Shown here in pieces: positions 1 to 6,972 of a stretch of DNA of 16,037 bases. The notes beneath the pieces were generated by a model that was given only the letters and a program-made list of their open reading frames with translations, had not been told where the DNA came from and searched no databases. How positions within the stretch are numbered: position 1 is the stretch's first letter; every line of letters begins with the position of its first letter. Source of the stretch: Actinomycetes bacterium (GTDB taxonomy: Bacteria; Actinomycetota; Actinomycetes; Actinomycetales; Cellulomonadaceae); contig JAEYNO010000421.1 in assembly GCA_023412515.1 (NCBI GenBank), forward strand, positions 1 to 16,037, read 5' to 3'. The position numbers and the translations under genes are program-made.

Positions 1-40
1 GGCCTGTGCCGCTCCTCGTCCGCGAGAGTCGGCGCAGGCC
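1..40. terminator. Hairpin at the window edge, likely terminator
   Basis: Bases 1-11 and 30-40 form an 11-bp inverted repeat (GGCCTGTGCCG against CGGCGCAGGCC) with one G:T-type mismatch and an 18-nt loop. It lies about 70 bp past the stop of the sigma factor gene and could end that transcript or one arriving from the left. There is no T-run, which is usual for high-GC actinobacterial terminators. The arm may extend beyond the window. Bases 41-111 contain no gene that I can support. Confidence 0.45.
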
Positions 41-111
41 CGCGTTCGTCGTCCCGGACGGGTCGGGCCGGGTGGCCGTCGGGCGGTGTCGTCGCTCGAC
101 AGGTGTGGCGA

Positions 112-1182
112 TCAGGTCAGCTCGACCGGCAGCCCGAACCGCGCGAACAGCGCCGCCCCGAACCACACCGTGACGTGCCGGACGCCGTCCGCCCCGACCG
201 TCACCTGCTGCACCTGGAACGCGCGGTGCACGCCGTCGGGGTCGCGCATGTACAGCGCGAACGCCGGGAGCCCGTTGGCGCTCGTCGGGACCATGCGCAT
301 GTCCCCCGGTCCCTGCGCGGGGCACCACGTGGCGATGAGCTCGCCCACCGCGCGCGGCCCGGCGTACCAGCCGGGGTACGGCGGCATCTCCCAGACCACG
401 TCGGCAGCGAGCAGGTCGACGATCGCGGCGACGTCGTACGCCTCGAACGCGGCGACGTACCGCTCCAGCAGCTCCCTGTGGCGCGGGTCCGTCGGCTCGA
501 GCGGCGTCACGTCCTGGACGCCGGCCATGTGGGCGCGGGCGCGCTGCAGGGTCGAGTTGACGGCCGCGACCGACAGGTCGAGCGCGTCGGCGACCTCGGC
601 CGCGGACCACGCGAGCACGTCCCGCAGCAGCAGGACCGCGCGCTGCTGCGCCGTGAGGTGCTGCAGGGCGGCGACGAACGCGAGCCGGACCGTGTCGCGG
701 TCGACCGTGACCTCGGCCGGGTCCCGCGGCGGCCGGGACCACACCAGGTCGTCCGGCAGCGGCTCGAGCCACGGCGTGCCGTGGTCCTCGCGCGGCTGGT
801 CGCGCGGGTCGGCCGCGGGGGCGCCGATGCCGGTGGGCAGCGGCCGGCGCCGCCGCCCGTCCAGGTGGGTGAGGCACGCGTTGGTCGCGATGCGGAACAT
901 CCACGTCCGCAGCGACGAGCGGTTCTCGAAGCCGCGCATCGCGCGCCACGCCCGCAGGTACGTCTCCTGGAGCATGTCCTCCGCGTCGTGCACGGACCCG
1001 GTCATGCGGTAGCAGTGCGCGAGGATCTCGCGACGCAGCGGCGCGAGGCGCTGCGCGAACTCGTCGGCCGAGAGGTCGGTCGGGACGGGCTCCGCCCGTC
1101 CCGCGGCGGCGGCGTCGGGCGCGGTGCCCGGGAGGGACTCGGGCGCAGCGCCGGGCGGGCTGCCGGGTGTGGTCGTCGTCAC
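112..1182 (-). CDS. ECF sigma-70 factor with C-terminal SnoaL-like domain (SigG/TIGR02960 type)
   Basis: RNA polymerase sigma factor of the extracytoplasmic-function group, 356 aa from the GTG at 1182. Region sigma-2 spans about residues 47-112 and includes DAEDMLQETYLRAWR; the sigma-4 helix-turn-helix spans about 163-217 (LTAQQRAVLLLRDVLAWSAA, then SVAAVNSTLQRARA). Residues 233-345 form a SnoaL/NTF2-like domain with the motif WEMPPYPGWYAGP. This order and length match the SigG/TIGR02960 branch, where the C-terminal domain is thought to modulate activity in place of a separate anti-sigma factor; no anti-sigma gene is adjacent. I chose GTG 1182 because TACGGT lies 7 nt upstream, as at other leaderless genes here. 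An in-frame ATG at 1212 (366 aa) is the alternative. Residues 1-40 are a low-complexity Pro/Ala tail. The target regulon is unknown. Confidence 0.88.
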   Translation of the reverse strand: MTTTTPGSPPGAAPESLPGTAPDAAAAGRAEPVPTDLSADEFAQRLAPLRREILAHCYRMTGSVHDAEDMLQETYLRAWRAMRGFENRSSLRTWMFRIATNACLTHLDGRRRRPLPTGIGAPAADPRDQPREDHGTPWLEPLPDDLVWSRPPRDPAEVTVDRDTVRLAFVAALQHLTAQQRAVLLLRDVLAWSAAEVADALDLSVAAVNSTLQRARAHMAGVQDVTPLEPTDPRHRELLERYVAAFEAYDVAAIVDLLAADVVWEMPPYPGWYAGPRAVGELIATWCPAQGPGDMRMVPTSANGLPAFALYMRDPDGVHRAFQVQQVTVGADGVRHVTVWFGAALFARFGLPVELT

Positions 1183-1189
1183 ACCTGAG

Positions 1190-1195
1190 ACCGTA
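1190..1195 (-). promoter_or_regulatory. -10 box of the sigma factor gene (leaderless)
   Basis: On the minus strand TACGGT is followed by 7 nt and then the GTG at 1182. This matches the actinobacterial leaderless arrangement, in which transcription starts at or next to the start codon. No convincing -35 box is visible. It supports GTG 1182 over ATG 1212, since a transcript starting here would not contain the ATG. Confidence 0.5.
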
Positions 1196-1253
1196 GACCG
1201 CACCCCCGACATCGCACACCCCGACGAGCCGGGCCCCCTGCGCCGGTCGGTAC

Positions 1254-1269
1254 GGGCGACACCTCGCCC
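1254..1269. promoter_or_regulatory. Short hairpin or operator upstream of the VOC gene
   Basis: GGGCGA-cacc-TCGCCC is a perfect 6-bp inverted repeat with a 4-nt loop, 8 bp before the VOC gene's ribosome site (GGGGAG, 1277-1282). It directly follows a TAC that could belong to a weak -10 (TACGGG, 1251-1256). It could be an RNA hairpin in the leader or a protein-binding site, and chance is possible at this GC content. Confidence 0.25.
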
Positions 1270-1290
1270 ACCTCCCGGGGAGCAGCCGCC

Positions 1291-1692
1291 GTGGACCGCA
1301 TGATCTTCGTCAACCTGCCCGTGCGCGACCTCCCCGCGGCCCGCGCGTTCTACACCGGCCTCGGCATGGGCCTGAACGAGATGTTCAGCGACGAGCACGT
1401 GGCCTGCGTGGTCGTGTCCGACACGATCTGCGTCATGCTCCTCGACCACGCGCGGTTCGCCCGGTTCGCACCGCGGCCGGTCGCCGACGCGCACGCCACC
1501 ACGCAGGTGCTGCTGTGCCTGACCGCCGCCGACCGCGCCGAGGTCGACGCCCTCGCGGCGGCCGCGCTCGCGCACGGCGGCACCGAGGTGAGGGCCGTGC
1601 AGGACGACGGGCCGATATACGCCCGGACCGTGACCGACCCGGACGGCCACGTGTGGGAGCTGCTCCACACGGACCCCGCGGCGACCGCCTGA
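1291..1692 (+). CDS. VOC-family (glyoxalase/bleomycin-resistance fold) protein
   Basis: A 133-aa single-domain protein of the vicinal oxygen chelate superfamily. The start MIFVNLPVRDLPAARAFY with G-L-G-M-G, and the end TVTDPDGHVWELLHTDP, are the two hallmark halves of the paired beta-alpha-beta-beta-beta fold. The closing E in WELLH is the usual metal-ligand position. The exact substrate is unknown; relatives include glyoxalase-like, fosfomycin-resistance-like and many uncharacterised stress proteins. The GTG start at 1291 is favoured over ATG 1300 because GGGGAG (1277-1282) lies 8 nt upstream of it. The gene diverges from the ECF sigma factor, so it may be one of that factor's targets, but this is inference from position. 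Confidence 0.85.
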   Translation: MDRMIFVNLPVRDLPAARAFYTGLGMGLNEMFSDEHVACVVVSDTICVMLLDHARFARFAPRPVADAHATTQVLLCLTAADRAEVDALAAAALAHGGTEVRAVQDDGPIYARTVTDPDGHVWELLHTDPAATA

Positions 1693-1729
1693 GCACCCCG
1701 GCGCCGGACCGAGCGCCAGGCAGGCGTGC

Positions 1730-1735
1730 CAGACT
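1730..1735 (+). promoter_or_regulatory. -10 box of the Nudix gene (leaderless)
   Basis: CAGACT is followed by 7 nt (CCCCCGC) and the ATG at 1743. There is no Shine-Dalgarno sequence between, so translation is probably leaderless. No clear -35 box; GGACC around 1706-1710 is a weak candidate. Confidence 0.45.
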
Positions 1736-1742
1736 CCCCCGC

Positions 1743-2261
1743 ATGCCCGCCGCACCCGGACCCGCCGCCGACAGCTACCCCGAGGACGACCACGTGGACG
1801 GTCGCAGCCTGCTCGTCGCCGCGGCCTACGTGGTGCTGCGCCGCCCGGGCCCCGCGGGCGACGAGGTGCTGCTGCAGCTGCGTGCCGGCACGGGGTACAT
1901 GGACGGCTGGTGGGCCACGGTCGCCGGGCACGTCGACCCGGGCGAGTCGGTGCACGAGGCGGCGGTGCGCGAGGCCGCCGAGGAGGCCGGTGTCGTCGTC
2001 GACCCCGCGGACCTGCAGCCGCTGACCGCGCTGCACCGGTTCGAGCGCGGCGGACCGCAGGTCGAGCAGCGCGTGGACGTCTTCTTCCAGGTCACGCGCT
2101 GGCGGGGCGACCCGGTCCGGCGCGAGGCCGACCGTGCCGCAGCGATGGGCTGGTACCCGCTCACGGCGCTGCCGGACCCCGTGGTGCCCCACGAGCGTCT
2201 CGTGCTCGACCTGCTCGCCGCCGGTGCCGACGTGCCCGCCGTGCTGTCCGTGCCGCGCTGA
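1743..2261 (+). CDS. Nudix hydrolase
   Basis: Hydrolase of nucleoside diphosphates linked to another group, 172 aa. A complete Nudix box (G-x5-E-x7-R-E-U-x-E-E-x-G-U) lies at residues 62-84: G62, E68, R76-E77, E80-E81, G83, with the sequence GHVDPGESVHEAAVREAAEE. The glutamates bind the catalytic metal. Upstream strands (LLVAAAYVVLRR, then LLQLRAGTGYMDGWWATVAG) fit the fold and resemble MutT/8-oxo-dGTP or NTP pyrophosphohydrolase-like members, but the substrate cannot be read from the sequence. The ATG at 1743 is the first plausible start after the upstream VOC stop (50 bp away) and has a leaderless -10 in front of it, so the gene need not be co-transcribed with VOC. Confidence 0.9.
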   Translation: MPAAPGPAADSYPEDDHVDGRSLLVAAAYVVLRRPGPAGDEVLLQLRAGTGYMDGWWATVAGHVDPGESVHEAAVREAAEEAGVVVDPADLQPLTALHRFERGGPQVEQRVDVFFQVTRWRGDPVRREADRAAAMGWYPLTALPDPVVPHERLVLDLLAAGADVPAVLSVPR

Positions 2262-2350
2262 GCCACCGCGACGCCCGGGCGTCGCACGCGTTCCGAAGCC
2301 GGCAGGACGACCGCGCCCCGGCACCGTCGCCGACGCGCGCCGGGACGCAC

Positions 2351-2386
2351 GACGCCCCGCCCCGCGCGTGCGCGGGACGGGGCGTC
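2351..2386. terminator. Strong bidirectional terminator hairpin between Nudix and ppc
   Basis: Left arm 2351-2366 (GACGCCCCGCCCCGCG) pairs with right arm 2371-2386 (CGCGGGACGGGGCGTC) over 16 bp with a single C/T difference and a 4-nt loop (CGTG). It sits between two convergent genes and can serve both strands. It lacks a T-run. Bases 2262-2350 hold no recognisable gene. Confidence 0.75.
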
Positions 2387-2404
2387 GGCCGGGGTCGGCC
2401 CCGG

Positions 2405-5080
2405 TCAGCCCGTGTTCTGCAGACCCGCTGCCACGCCGTTGACGCTCAGCAGCAGCAGGCGACGCAGGTCGTCGACCGACTCGGCGTCGTCGCCGGTGCG
2501 CAGGCCGCGCAGCGCGCGCAGCTGCAGCAGCGACAGCGCGTCGACGTAGGGGCTGCGCAGCTGCACGGCGCGCCCCAGGATGCGCCGGTTCGACAGCACG
2601 CCCGTGCTGCCCGTGATCGCGAGCACCCACCGGCGCGTGAGCCGCATCTCGTCGAGGATCATCTGCGCGAGGTCGTCGCGGTCGCCGAGCGCGAGGTAGC
2701 GGGCGGCGATGCGCTCGTCGGTCTTGGCGAGCGACATCTCGACGTTGTCGATGATCGTCGCGAACAGCGGCCACTCGGCGTAGGCGGTGCGCAGCTCGGC
2801 GAGGTCGCCCACGGACTCGAGCGCGGTGCCCAGGCCGTACCAGCCGGCCAGGTTGATGCGCGCCTGCGACCACGAGAACACCCACGGGATCGCCCGCAGG
2901 TCGTCGAGCGAGGAGACCGACAGCCCGCGCCGCGCGGGGCGCGACCCGATCGGCAGCAGGCCGACCTCCTCGAGCGGCGTGACCTGCGCGAACCACGACG
3001 GGAAGCCGTCGGCGCGCACGAGGCCGTGGAACCGCTCGCGCGACGCGACGTCGAGGCGCTTGGCCAGGTCGGCGAAGCGCTCGGCGGCATCGTCGTTGCG
3101 CCGCACCACGCTGGGCGCGTCGGCGAGCAGCGTCGCCGCGGTGACCTGCTCGATGTGCCGGGTCGCGATGTCGGCGTCGCCGTACCGGGCGAAGATGACC
3201 TCGCCCTGCTCGGTGAGCTTGAAGCGGCCGTCGACCGAGCCCGGGGGCTGCGCGAGGACGGCACGGTTGGCGGGGCCGCCGCCGCGCCCGAGCGCGCCGC
3301 CGCGGCCGTGGAACAGCGTGAGCACGATGTCGTGCTCACGCGCCCAGCGGGCGATGCGGCGCTGCGCGTCGTCGAGCGCGAGCGTGGCCGACACCGGGCC
3401 GACGTCCTTGGACGAGTCGGAGTACCCGAGCATCACCTCGACGCGGCGGCCGTTGGCGGCCAGGCGCTCCTGCACGCGCGGGTGCTGCAGCGCCGCCTCG
3501 AGGATGTCGACGCTGTTCTCGAGGTCGGCGAACGTCTCGAACAGCGGGATCGCGTCGATGACCGGTGCGTGCTCGGCGCCGCCGAACGCGAGCTCCGCGA
3601 GCCGGTACACGGCCGCGAGGTGCTCGGGCGACTGCGTGAACGACACGATGTACCGGCGCGCGGCCGCGACGCCGAAGCGGCGCTGCACGGTTCCGAGCGC
3701 ACGGAACGTGTCGAGCACCTCGACCGTCATGGGCGCGAGCTCGCCGTCGATGCCGTTGGCCTCGATGTCGGCGAGCGCGGCCTCGTGCACCTGGGAGTGC
3801 TGACGCACCTCGAGCTCGGCGAGGTGGAAACCGAACGTCTGCACCTGCCACACCAGGCGCTGCAGGTCGCCGTACGCGGCGCGCCGCGCACCCGCGGCCT
3901 CGAGCGAGGACTGCACGACGCGCAGGTCCGCCTCGAGCTCCGCGGCGTCGGCGTACGCGAGGTCGGCGTCGCGGCGGCGGGTCGCGGCGATCCGCACGAT
4001 GACGACCAGCAGCGCGCGACGGTGCGGCTCGTTGGGCGCGTCGTCGGCGGCCTTGGCGGCGATCTGCTCGGCGAGCGAGCGCTGCCGCTGCCACAGGGCG
4101 CTGAGCTCGGGCGACGCCGGGGTGCCGACGCCGTCCAGCGTGAGCGCGGCGGCCGTGCGGCGCGCGGAGGCGAGGAGCGCGTCGAGCGCGTGCTCGGAGG
4201 CGAGCACGGCGGCGGCGCGCGTGACCTCGGCAGTGACGTTGGGGTTGCCGTCGCGGTCGCCGCCGATCCACGAGCCGAGCCGCGCGAACGGCGCGACGAC
4301 CGGTGCGGTGGTGCCGGCGTCGCCCGCGAGCAGCCAGTCGTCGAGGCGGCGGTAGACGGTCGGCAGCACGTCCGCGAGGGTCGAGTCGAAGATCGACAGC
4401 ACGGTCGCGACCTCGTCGAGGACGGTCGGCTTGGCGGCGCGCAGCGGCGACGTGCGCCAGAGCGTGTCGATCTCGGCGAGCAGACGGCGCTCGTTCTCGA
4501 CGAGCGACGTGCCGCCGACGTGCAGCGTGTCGCGCTCGGCGACGAGCTCGGCGATGCGGCGGATCGACCCGGCGACGGCGCGCCGGCGCGCCTCGGTCGG
4601 GTGGGCCGTGAAGACCGGCCGGAACTCGAGGCCGCGCAGGCGCTCGCGCGCCGCGTCCTCGCCGATCTCGGCCGCGAGCTGCTGGTAGGCGGCGGGCAGC
4701 GAGTCGTCGGGCGCGAGCTCGTGCGGCGCGAGGCGCGACTCGCGGTCGCGCAGCACCCGCACGCGGTGGTACTCCTCCGCGAGGTTCGCGAGGTGGAAGT
4801 AGCACGTGAAGGCGCGCGCCACCTGCTCGGCGCGTTCGCGCGTGAAGCCCGCGACGAGCGCCTCGGCGGCGCCGAGGGCGTCACCCCCGGGCTCGCCATG
4901 CGACGCGATGGTGAGCTCGCGGAGGCGCTCGACGTCGGCCAGCAGGTCCTCGCCGCCGGCCTCGCGCAGCACGCGACCCAGCAGCTCGCCCAGCAGGCGC
5001 ACGTCGTTGCGCAGCGGCTCCGGTACCTCGTGGCTGACGACGCCGCGAGGGACGTCCGACCCGATCTGCGGTTCGTTCAC
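2405..5080 (-). CDS. ppc: Phosphoenolpyruvate carboxylase
   Basis: Cytosolic anaplerotic enzyme that carboxylates phosphoenolpyruvate with bicarbonate to oxaloacetate, feeding the TCA cycle. It is 891 aa, normal for the bacterial family. The catalytic histidine motif VFTAHPTEARRR is at about residues 156-167 (H160). GSWIGGDRDGNPNVT lies at 269-283, the catalytic-lysine motif LGYSDSSKDVG at 551-561, and the mobile-loop motif FHGRGGALGRGGGPANR at 590-606. The protein ends in the invariant QNTG. The GTG at 5080 is chosen because family homology begins just after it and TACCTT lies 6 nt upstream; the open frame runs further but without family sequence. Terminated by the hairpin at 2351-2386. Single gene, divergent from 5200-5637. 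No broken motif was seen. Confidence 0.97.
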   Translation of the reverse strand: MNEPQIGSDVPRGVVSHEVPEPLRNDVRLLGELLGRVLREAGGEDLLADVERLRELTIASHGEPGGDALGAAEALVAGFTRERAEQVARAFTCYFHLANLAEEYHRVRVLRDRESRLAPHELAPDDSLPAAYQQLAAEIGEDAARERLRGLEFRPVFTAHPTEARRRAVAGSIRRIAELVAERDTLHVGGTSLVENERRLLAEIDTLWRTSPLRAAKPTVLDEVATVLSIFDSTLADVLPTVYRRLDDWLLAGDAGTTAPVVAPFARLGSWIGGDRDGNPNVTAEVTRAAAVLASEHALDALLASARRTAAALTLDGVGTPASPELSALWQRQRSLAEQIAAKAADDAPNEPHRRALLVVIVRIAATRRRDADLAYADAAELEADLRVVQSSLEAAGARRAAYGDLQRLVWQVQTFGFHLAELEVRQHSQVHEAALADIEANGIDGELAPMTVEVLDTFRALGTVQRRFGVAAARRYIVSFTQSPEHLAAVYRLAELAFGGAEHAPVIDAIPLFETFADLENSVDILEAALQHPRVQERLAANGRRVEVMLGYSDSSKDVGPVSATLALDDAQRRIARWAREHDIVLTLFHGRGGALGRGGGPANRAVLAQPPGSVDGRFKLTEQGEVIFARYGDADIATRHIEQVTAATLLADAPSVVRRNDDAAERFADLAKRLDVASRERFHGLVRADGFPSWFAQVTPLEEVGLLPIGSRPARRGLSVSSLDDLRAIPWVFSWSQARINLAGWYGLGTALESVGDLAELRTAYAEWPLFATIIDNVEMSLAKTDERIAARYLALGDRDDLAQMILDEMRLTRRWVLAITGSTGVLSNRRILGRAVQLRSPYVDALSLLQLRALRGLRTGDDAESVDDLRRLLLLSVNGVAAGLQNTG

Positions 5081-5086
5081 GGGGCA

Positions 5087-5092
5087 AAGGTA
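5087..5092 (-). promoter_or_regulatory. -10 box of ppc (leaderless)
   Basis: Minus-strand TACCTT is followed by 6 nt (TGCCCC) and the GTG at 5080. There is no room for a Shine-Dalgarno site. This is one of seven such arrangements in the window. Confidence 0.5.
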
Positions 5093-5187
5093 AGGGACGT
5101 CCCACCACTCGCGCCCGTCGCGCCCGACGGGTGGGCGCCCCGGGCCGGTCGCGACCGCGTCCCGACCGCGCGCCGAGGCCCGCGTGG

Positions 5188-5193
5188 CATGCT
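5188..5193 (+). promoter_or_regulatory. -10 box of the 145-aa gene (leaderless)
   Basis: CATGCT, with A at position 2 and T at position 6, is followed by 6 nt (GGGCCC) and the GTG at 5200. This is the only start signal seen upstream of that gene. No clear -35 box. Confidence 0.4.
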
Positions 5194-5199
5194 GGGCCC

Positions 5200-5637
5200 G
5201 TGGCCCTGTTCCGCCGCCGGCCCGAGGTGCCGGCGCACGTCGAGGACGGGTTCTGCGCTGCCGAGGCCCCGGCCATGCAGCGGTCGATCCTGGAGGCGCT
5301 GGGCCTCGGCGACCGGCCCGCCCCCGCGGTCGTCCCCGCGCGCCTGCGGGTCGAGGGCGGCGCCGACGACCGGCTCGTGCTGGTGTGGCGCAACGTGATC
5401 GTGGGCTTCGTGCCCCCGGGTGCGACCGCGCCGCTCGCCGCGCAGCTCGCGGCGGCGGGCGACGCGACGCTGGTCGCACCCGGTGCGGTGCACCACGTCG
5501 ACGGGACGTGGCGCGTCTGGGTCGGCGCGGTGCCGACGGACGGCTTCCCGCCCGTGCCCGACGGGCTGGACACGCTCGCGCCACCCGAGACGACGATCCT
5601 GGGCGTGCCCGTGCGGCGGCTCGACCAGCGCGGCTGA
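5200..5637 (+). CDS. Conserved-looking protein of unknown function, 145 aa
   Basis: I do not recognise a family. The 145-aa product begins VALFRRRPEVPAHVEDGF and appears soluble: no signal peptide or membrane segment. The middle has hydrophobic beta-like stretches (RLVLVWRNVIVGFVPP near residues 63-78, and HHVDGTWRVWVGAVP near residues 94-108), with a Pro-rich tail. Codon use, the leaderless -10 in front and a terminator hairpin right after the stop suggest a real gene rather than a chance frame. It diverges from ppc and converges on the F420-type reductase. The GTG at 5200 is chosen over upstream in-frame codons because of the -10 position. Confidence 0.75.
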   Translation: MALFRRRPEVPAHVEDGFCAAEAPAMQRSILEALGLGDRPAPAVVPARLRVEGGADDRLVLVWRNVIVGFVPPGATAPLAAQLAAAGDATLVAPGAVHHVDGTWRVWVGAVPTDGFPPVPDGLDTLAPPETTILGVPVRRLDQRG

Positions 5638-5654
5638 CCGGCCCGTCGGGCCGG
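5638..5654. terminator. Palindromic terminator between convergent genes
   Basis: CCGGCCC-gtc-GGGCCGG is a perfect 7-bp stem with a 3-nt loop, beginning at the base after the upstream stop codon. It lies 21 bp before the stop of the convergent reductase gene and can serve both. Confidence 0.6.
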
Positions 5655-5675
5655 GGCGTCGGAGCCGAGCGACCG

Positions 5676-6290
5676 TCAGACCAGCGCGAACCCGCCGGTC
5701 CACCCGATGGTCTCGCGGACGGCGAGCGTGAGCTGCAGGAACCCGAGCGCCTCGAGCTCGTGGGCCCGCGCGAGCGTGCCCGCGTCGACGACGCGCACGG
5801 CGCCGCCGAACGCCCGGCCGAACGCGGCCTTGGCGTCGGCGTCGTCGCCCGCGACGAGCACGGTGGTCGGCGCGCCGCCGACGGTGCCGTTCGCGAGCGT
5901 CGCGGCGAAGTTGGTGTTGAAGGCCTTGAGGACGTGGGCCCCGGGCAGCGCGGCGGCGATCTCGGCCGCCGCGGAGGAGCCGGCAGGCACGACGAGGGAG
6001 TCGAAGGTCGTGAAGTCGAGCGGGTTGGTGAGGTCGACGACCGTGCGCCCGACGAGCTGGTCGCGGTAGGTGTCGAGCACCTCGCGCACGGCCGGGTAGG
6101 GCAGCGCGAGCACGACGACGTCGCCCGTGAGCGCGTCGCCCAGCGCACCGCTCGTCGCGCCGTCGGGCGCCGCCGCGGCCGCCTTGGCGGCGTCGCGCGC
6201 CAGCACCTGGACCTGCGTGCCGGCCCGCGCGGCGAGCCCCGCGACCGCCGCACCCATGCTGCCCGCGCCGATGACCGTGACCGTGCTCAT
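5676..6290 (-). CDS. NADPH-dependent F420 reductase-like oxidoreductase (COG2085)
   Basis: A 204-aa Rossmann-fold protein of the F420:NADP oxidoreductase-like family. The N-terminal dinucleotide motif is VIGAGSMGAAVAGLAARAG (G8-x-G10-x-x-G13), and the second strand ends LARD with R32, the position that in Fno helps hold the NADP 2'-phosphate. The further family segments VVDLTNPLDF (84-93) and KAFNTNFAATL (122-132) are present. True Fno exchanges hydride between F420 and NADP; many actinobacterial members of this short family act on unknown substrates, so the F420 partner is tentative. The ATG at 6290 has GGAGG 5 nt upstream, and a good promoter reads into it. It diverges from a MarR regulator and shares two operator-like repeats with it. 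Confidence 0.82.
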   Translation of the reverse strand: MSTVTVIGAGSMGAAVAGLAARAGTQVQVLARDAAKAAAAAPDGATSGALGDALTGDVVVLALPYPAVREVLDTYRDQLVGRTVVDLTNPLDFTTFDSLVVPAGSSAAAEIAAALPGAHVLKAFNTNFAATLANGTVGGAPTTVLVAGDDADAKAAFGRAFGGAVRVVDAGTLARAHELEALGFLQLTLAVRETIGWTGGFALV

Positions 6291-6309
6291 GCCTGCCTCC
6301 AAAGAACTT

Positions 6310-6324
6310 GTTGGTTCAACCAAC
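6310..6324. promoter_or_regulatory. Operator 1: perfect inverted repeat at the reductase promoter
   Basis: GTTGGTT-c-AACCAAC is a perfect 7-bp-arm palindrome. It overlaps the -10 box of the reductase (6322-6327) and covers the predicted transcription start, where a bound repressor would block initiation. It contains TTG-N6-CAA (6308-6319), a core shared with operator 2, which begins 31 bp away, about three helical turns. Binding by the adjacent MarR protein is inferred. Confidence 0.7.
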
Positions 6325-6350
6325 GTACGCCGCGCTAGTTGTCGCGTCAA
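6322..6350 (-). promoter_or_regulatory. Sigma-70-type promoter of the F420 reductase-like gene
   Basis: On the minus strand TTGACG (6350-6345) is separated by exactly 17 bp from TACGTT (6327-6322). This is the best -35/-10 pair I found in the window. Start of transcription is expected near 6315, giving a leader of about 25 nt with the GGAGG ribosome site. Operator 2 covers the -35 and operator 1 the -10. Confidence 0.7.
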
Positions 6351-6352
6351 CT
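6337..6352. promoter_or_regulatory. Operator 2: imperfect inverted repeat between divergent promoters
   Basis: AGTTGtcgcgtCAACT is a 16-bp near-palindrome, symmetrical except for one T/T pair, with core TTG-N6-CAA. It overlaps the -35 of the reductase promoter and lies just upstream of the marR -10 (6359-6364), where the -35 of marR would be. It is positioned to control both genes, including autoregulation. Confidence 0.6.
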
Positions 6353-6358
6353 TTCCGG

Positions 6359-6364
6359 TAGGGT
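6359..6364 (+). promoter_or_regulatory. -10 box of the MarR gene (leaderless)
   Basis: TAGGGT is followed by 7 nt (CGACGTC) and the GTG at 6372. The -35 position falls within operator 2. Confidence 0.5.
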
Positions 6365-6371
6365 CGACGTC

Positions 6372-6872
6372 GTGACCCCGACGACCCCCTGGCTCTCCCC
6401 CCGCGAGCTCCGCGCGTGGCTCGGCCTCGTCGCCGTCGCCGAGCTCCTGCCGGCCCAGCTCGACTCGCAGCTGCAGCGCGACGCGCACCTCACGCACTTC
6501 GAGTACCAGGTGCTCGCGATGCTCTCGGAGGCGCCCGAGCACGTGCTGCGCATGTCGGCGCTCGCGCAGCGCACCAACGCGACCCTCCCCCGCCTGTCGC
6601 ACGTCGTGAAGCGGCTCGAGGACCGCGGCCTCGTCGAGCGCGCCCCCTGCGCGGACGACCGGCGCGCCACCAACGCGCACCTGACGCCGGCGGGCTGGGA
6701 CCTCGTCGTCGCGACCGCGCCCGGTCACGTGCGGACCGCGCGCGAGCTGGTGGTCGACGCGCTCACGCCCGCGCAGGTCGCCGAGCTCGAGGCCATCACG
6801 CGAGCGATGCTCGGCCGGCTGGACCCCGAGGGACGCCTCACGCCCCCGCTCGACGGGGACACGCCCGGCTGA
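6372..6872 (+). CDS. MarR-family transcriptional regulator
   Basis: A 166-aa winged-helix DNA-binding protein that typically acts as a dimeric repressor released by small ligands or oxidation. The winged HTH covers about residues 40-110: THFEYQVLAMLSEAP, MSALAQRTNATLPRLSHVVK (recognition helix about 70-82), RLEDRGLVERAPC, and the wing DDRRATNAHLTPAG. A cysteine (C93) sits at the base of the wing; whether it senses oxidants is unknown. The N-terminal and C-terminal helices form the dimer interface. The GTG at 6372 is chosen because TAGGGT lies 7 nt upstream and the MarR domain is complete from there. It diverges from the F420-type reductase, the usual arrangement for a MarR protein and its target, and two matching palindromes lie between them. 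Confidence 0.92.
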   Translation: MTPTTPWLSPRELRAWLGLVAVAELLPAQLDSQLQRDAHLTHFEYQVLAMLSEAPEHVLRMSALAQRTNATLPRLSHVVKRLEDRGLVERAPCADDRRATNAHLTPAGWDLVVATAPGHVRTARELVVDALTPAQVAELEAITRAMLGRLDPEGRLTPPLDGDTPG

Positions 6873-6885
6873 GCCCGGCCGGGCG
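6862..6885. terminator. Hairpin over the MarR stop codon, possible terminator
   Basis: CGCCCGGC (6862-6869) and GCCGGGCG (6878-6885) form a perfect 8-bp stem with an 8-nt loop that includes the stop codon (6870-6872). It could end the marR transcript before the DinB gene's own promoter. Confidence 0.4.
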
Positions 6886-6936
6886 CCACTGGGCGGACCA
6901 CCCGACGGGCGCGGCGTGCGCAGGCGCGCCGCGGGC

Positions 6937-6965
6937 AGGACAGGGGCGCACGACCGTGCCAGAGT
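6937..6965 (+). promoter_or_regulatory. Promoter of the DinB-like gene (leaderless)
   Basis: AGGACA (6937-6942), a partial -35 match, lies exactly 17 bp before CAGAGT (6960-6965). CAGAGT is followed by 7 nt (CGGCGGC) and the ATG at 6973, so the transcript is probably leaderless. Confidence 0.5.
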
Positions 6966-6972
6966 CGGCGGC

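Noticed and set aside
1743..2261. VOC and Nudix genes as one operon with the sigma factor's regulon
   Set aside because: The gap is 50 bp and the Nudix gene has its own leaderless -10, so co-regulation cannot be claimed from sequence.
1910..5398. Plus-strand open frame of over 1100 codons across ppc
   Set aside because: It runs opposite a complete phosphoenolpyruvate carboxylase and out of frame with the Nudix gene. The sequence is low-complexity Arg/Ala with no family pattern.
5081..6253. N-terminal extension of ppc in the same open frame
   Set aside because: The extension crosses the opposite-strand 145-aa gene and the reductase gene and has no PEPC sequence. The leaderless -10 fixes the start at 5080.
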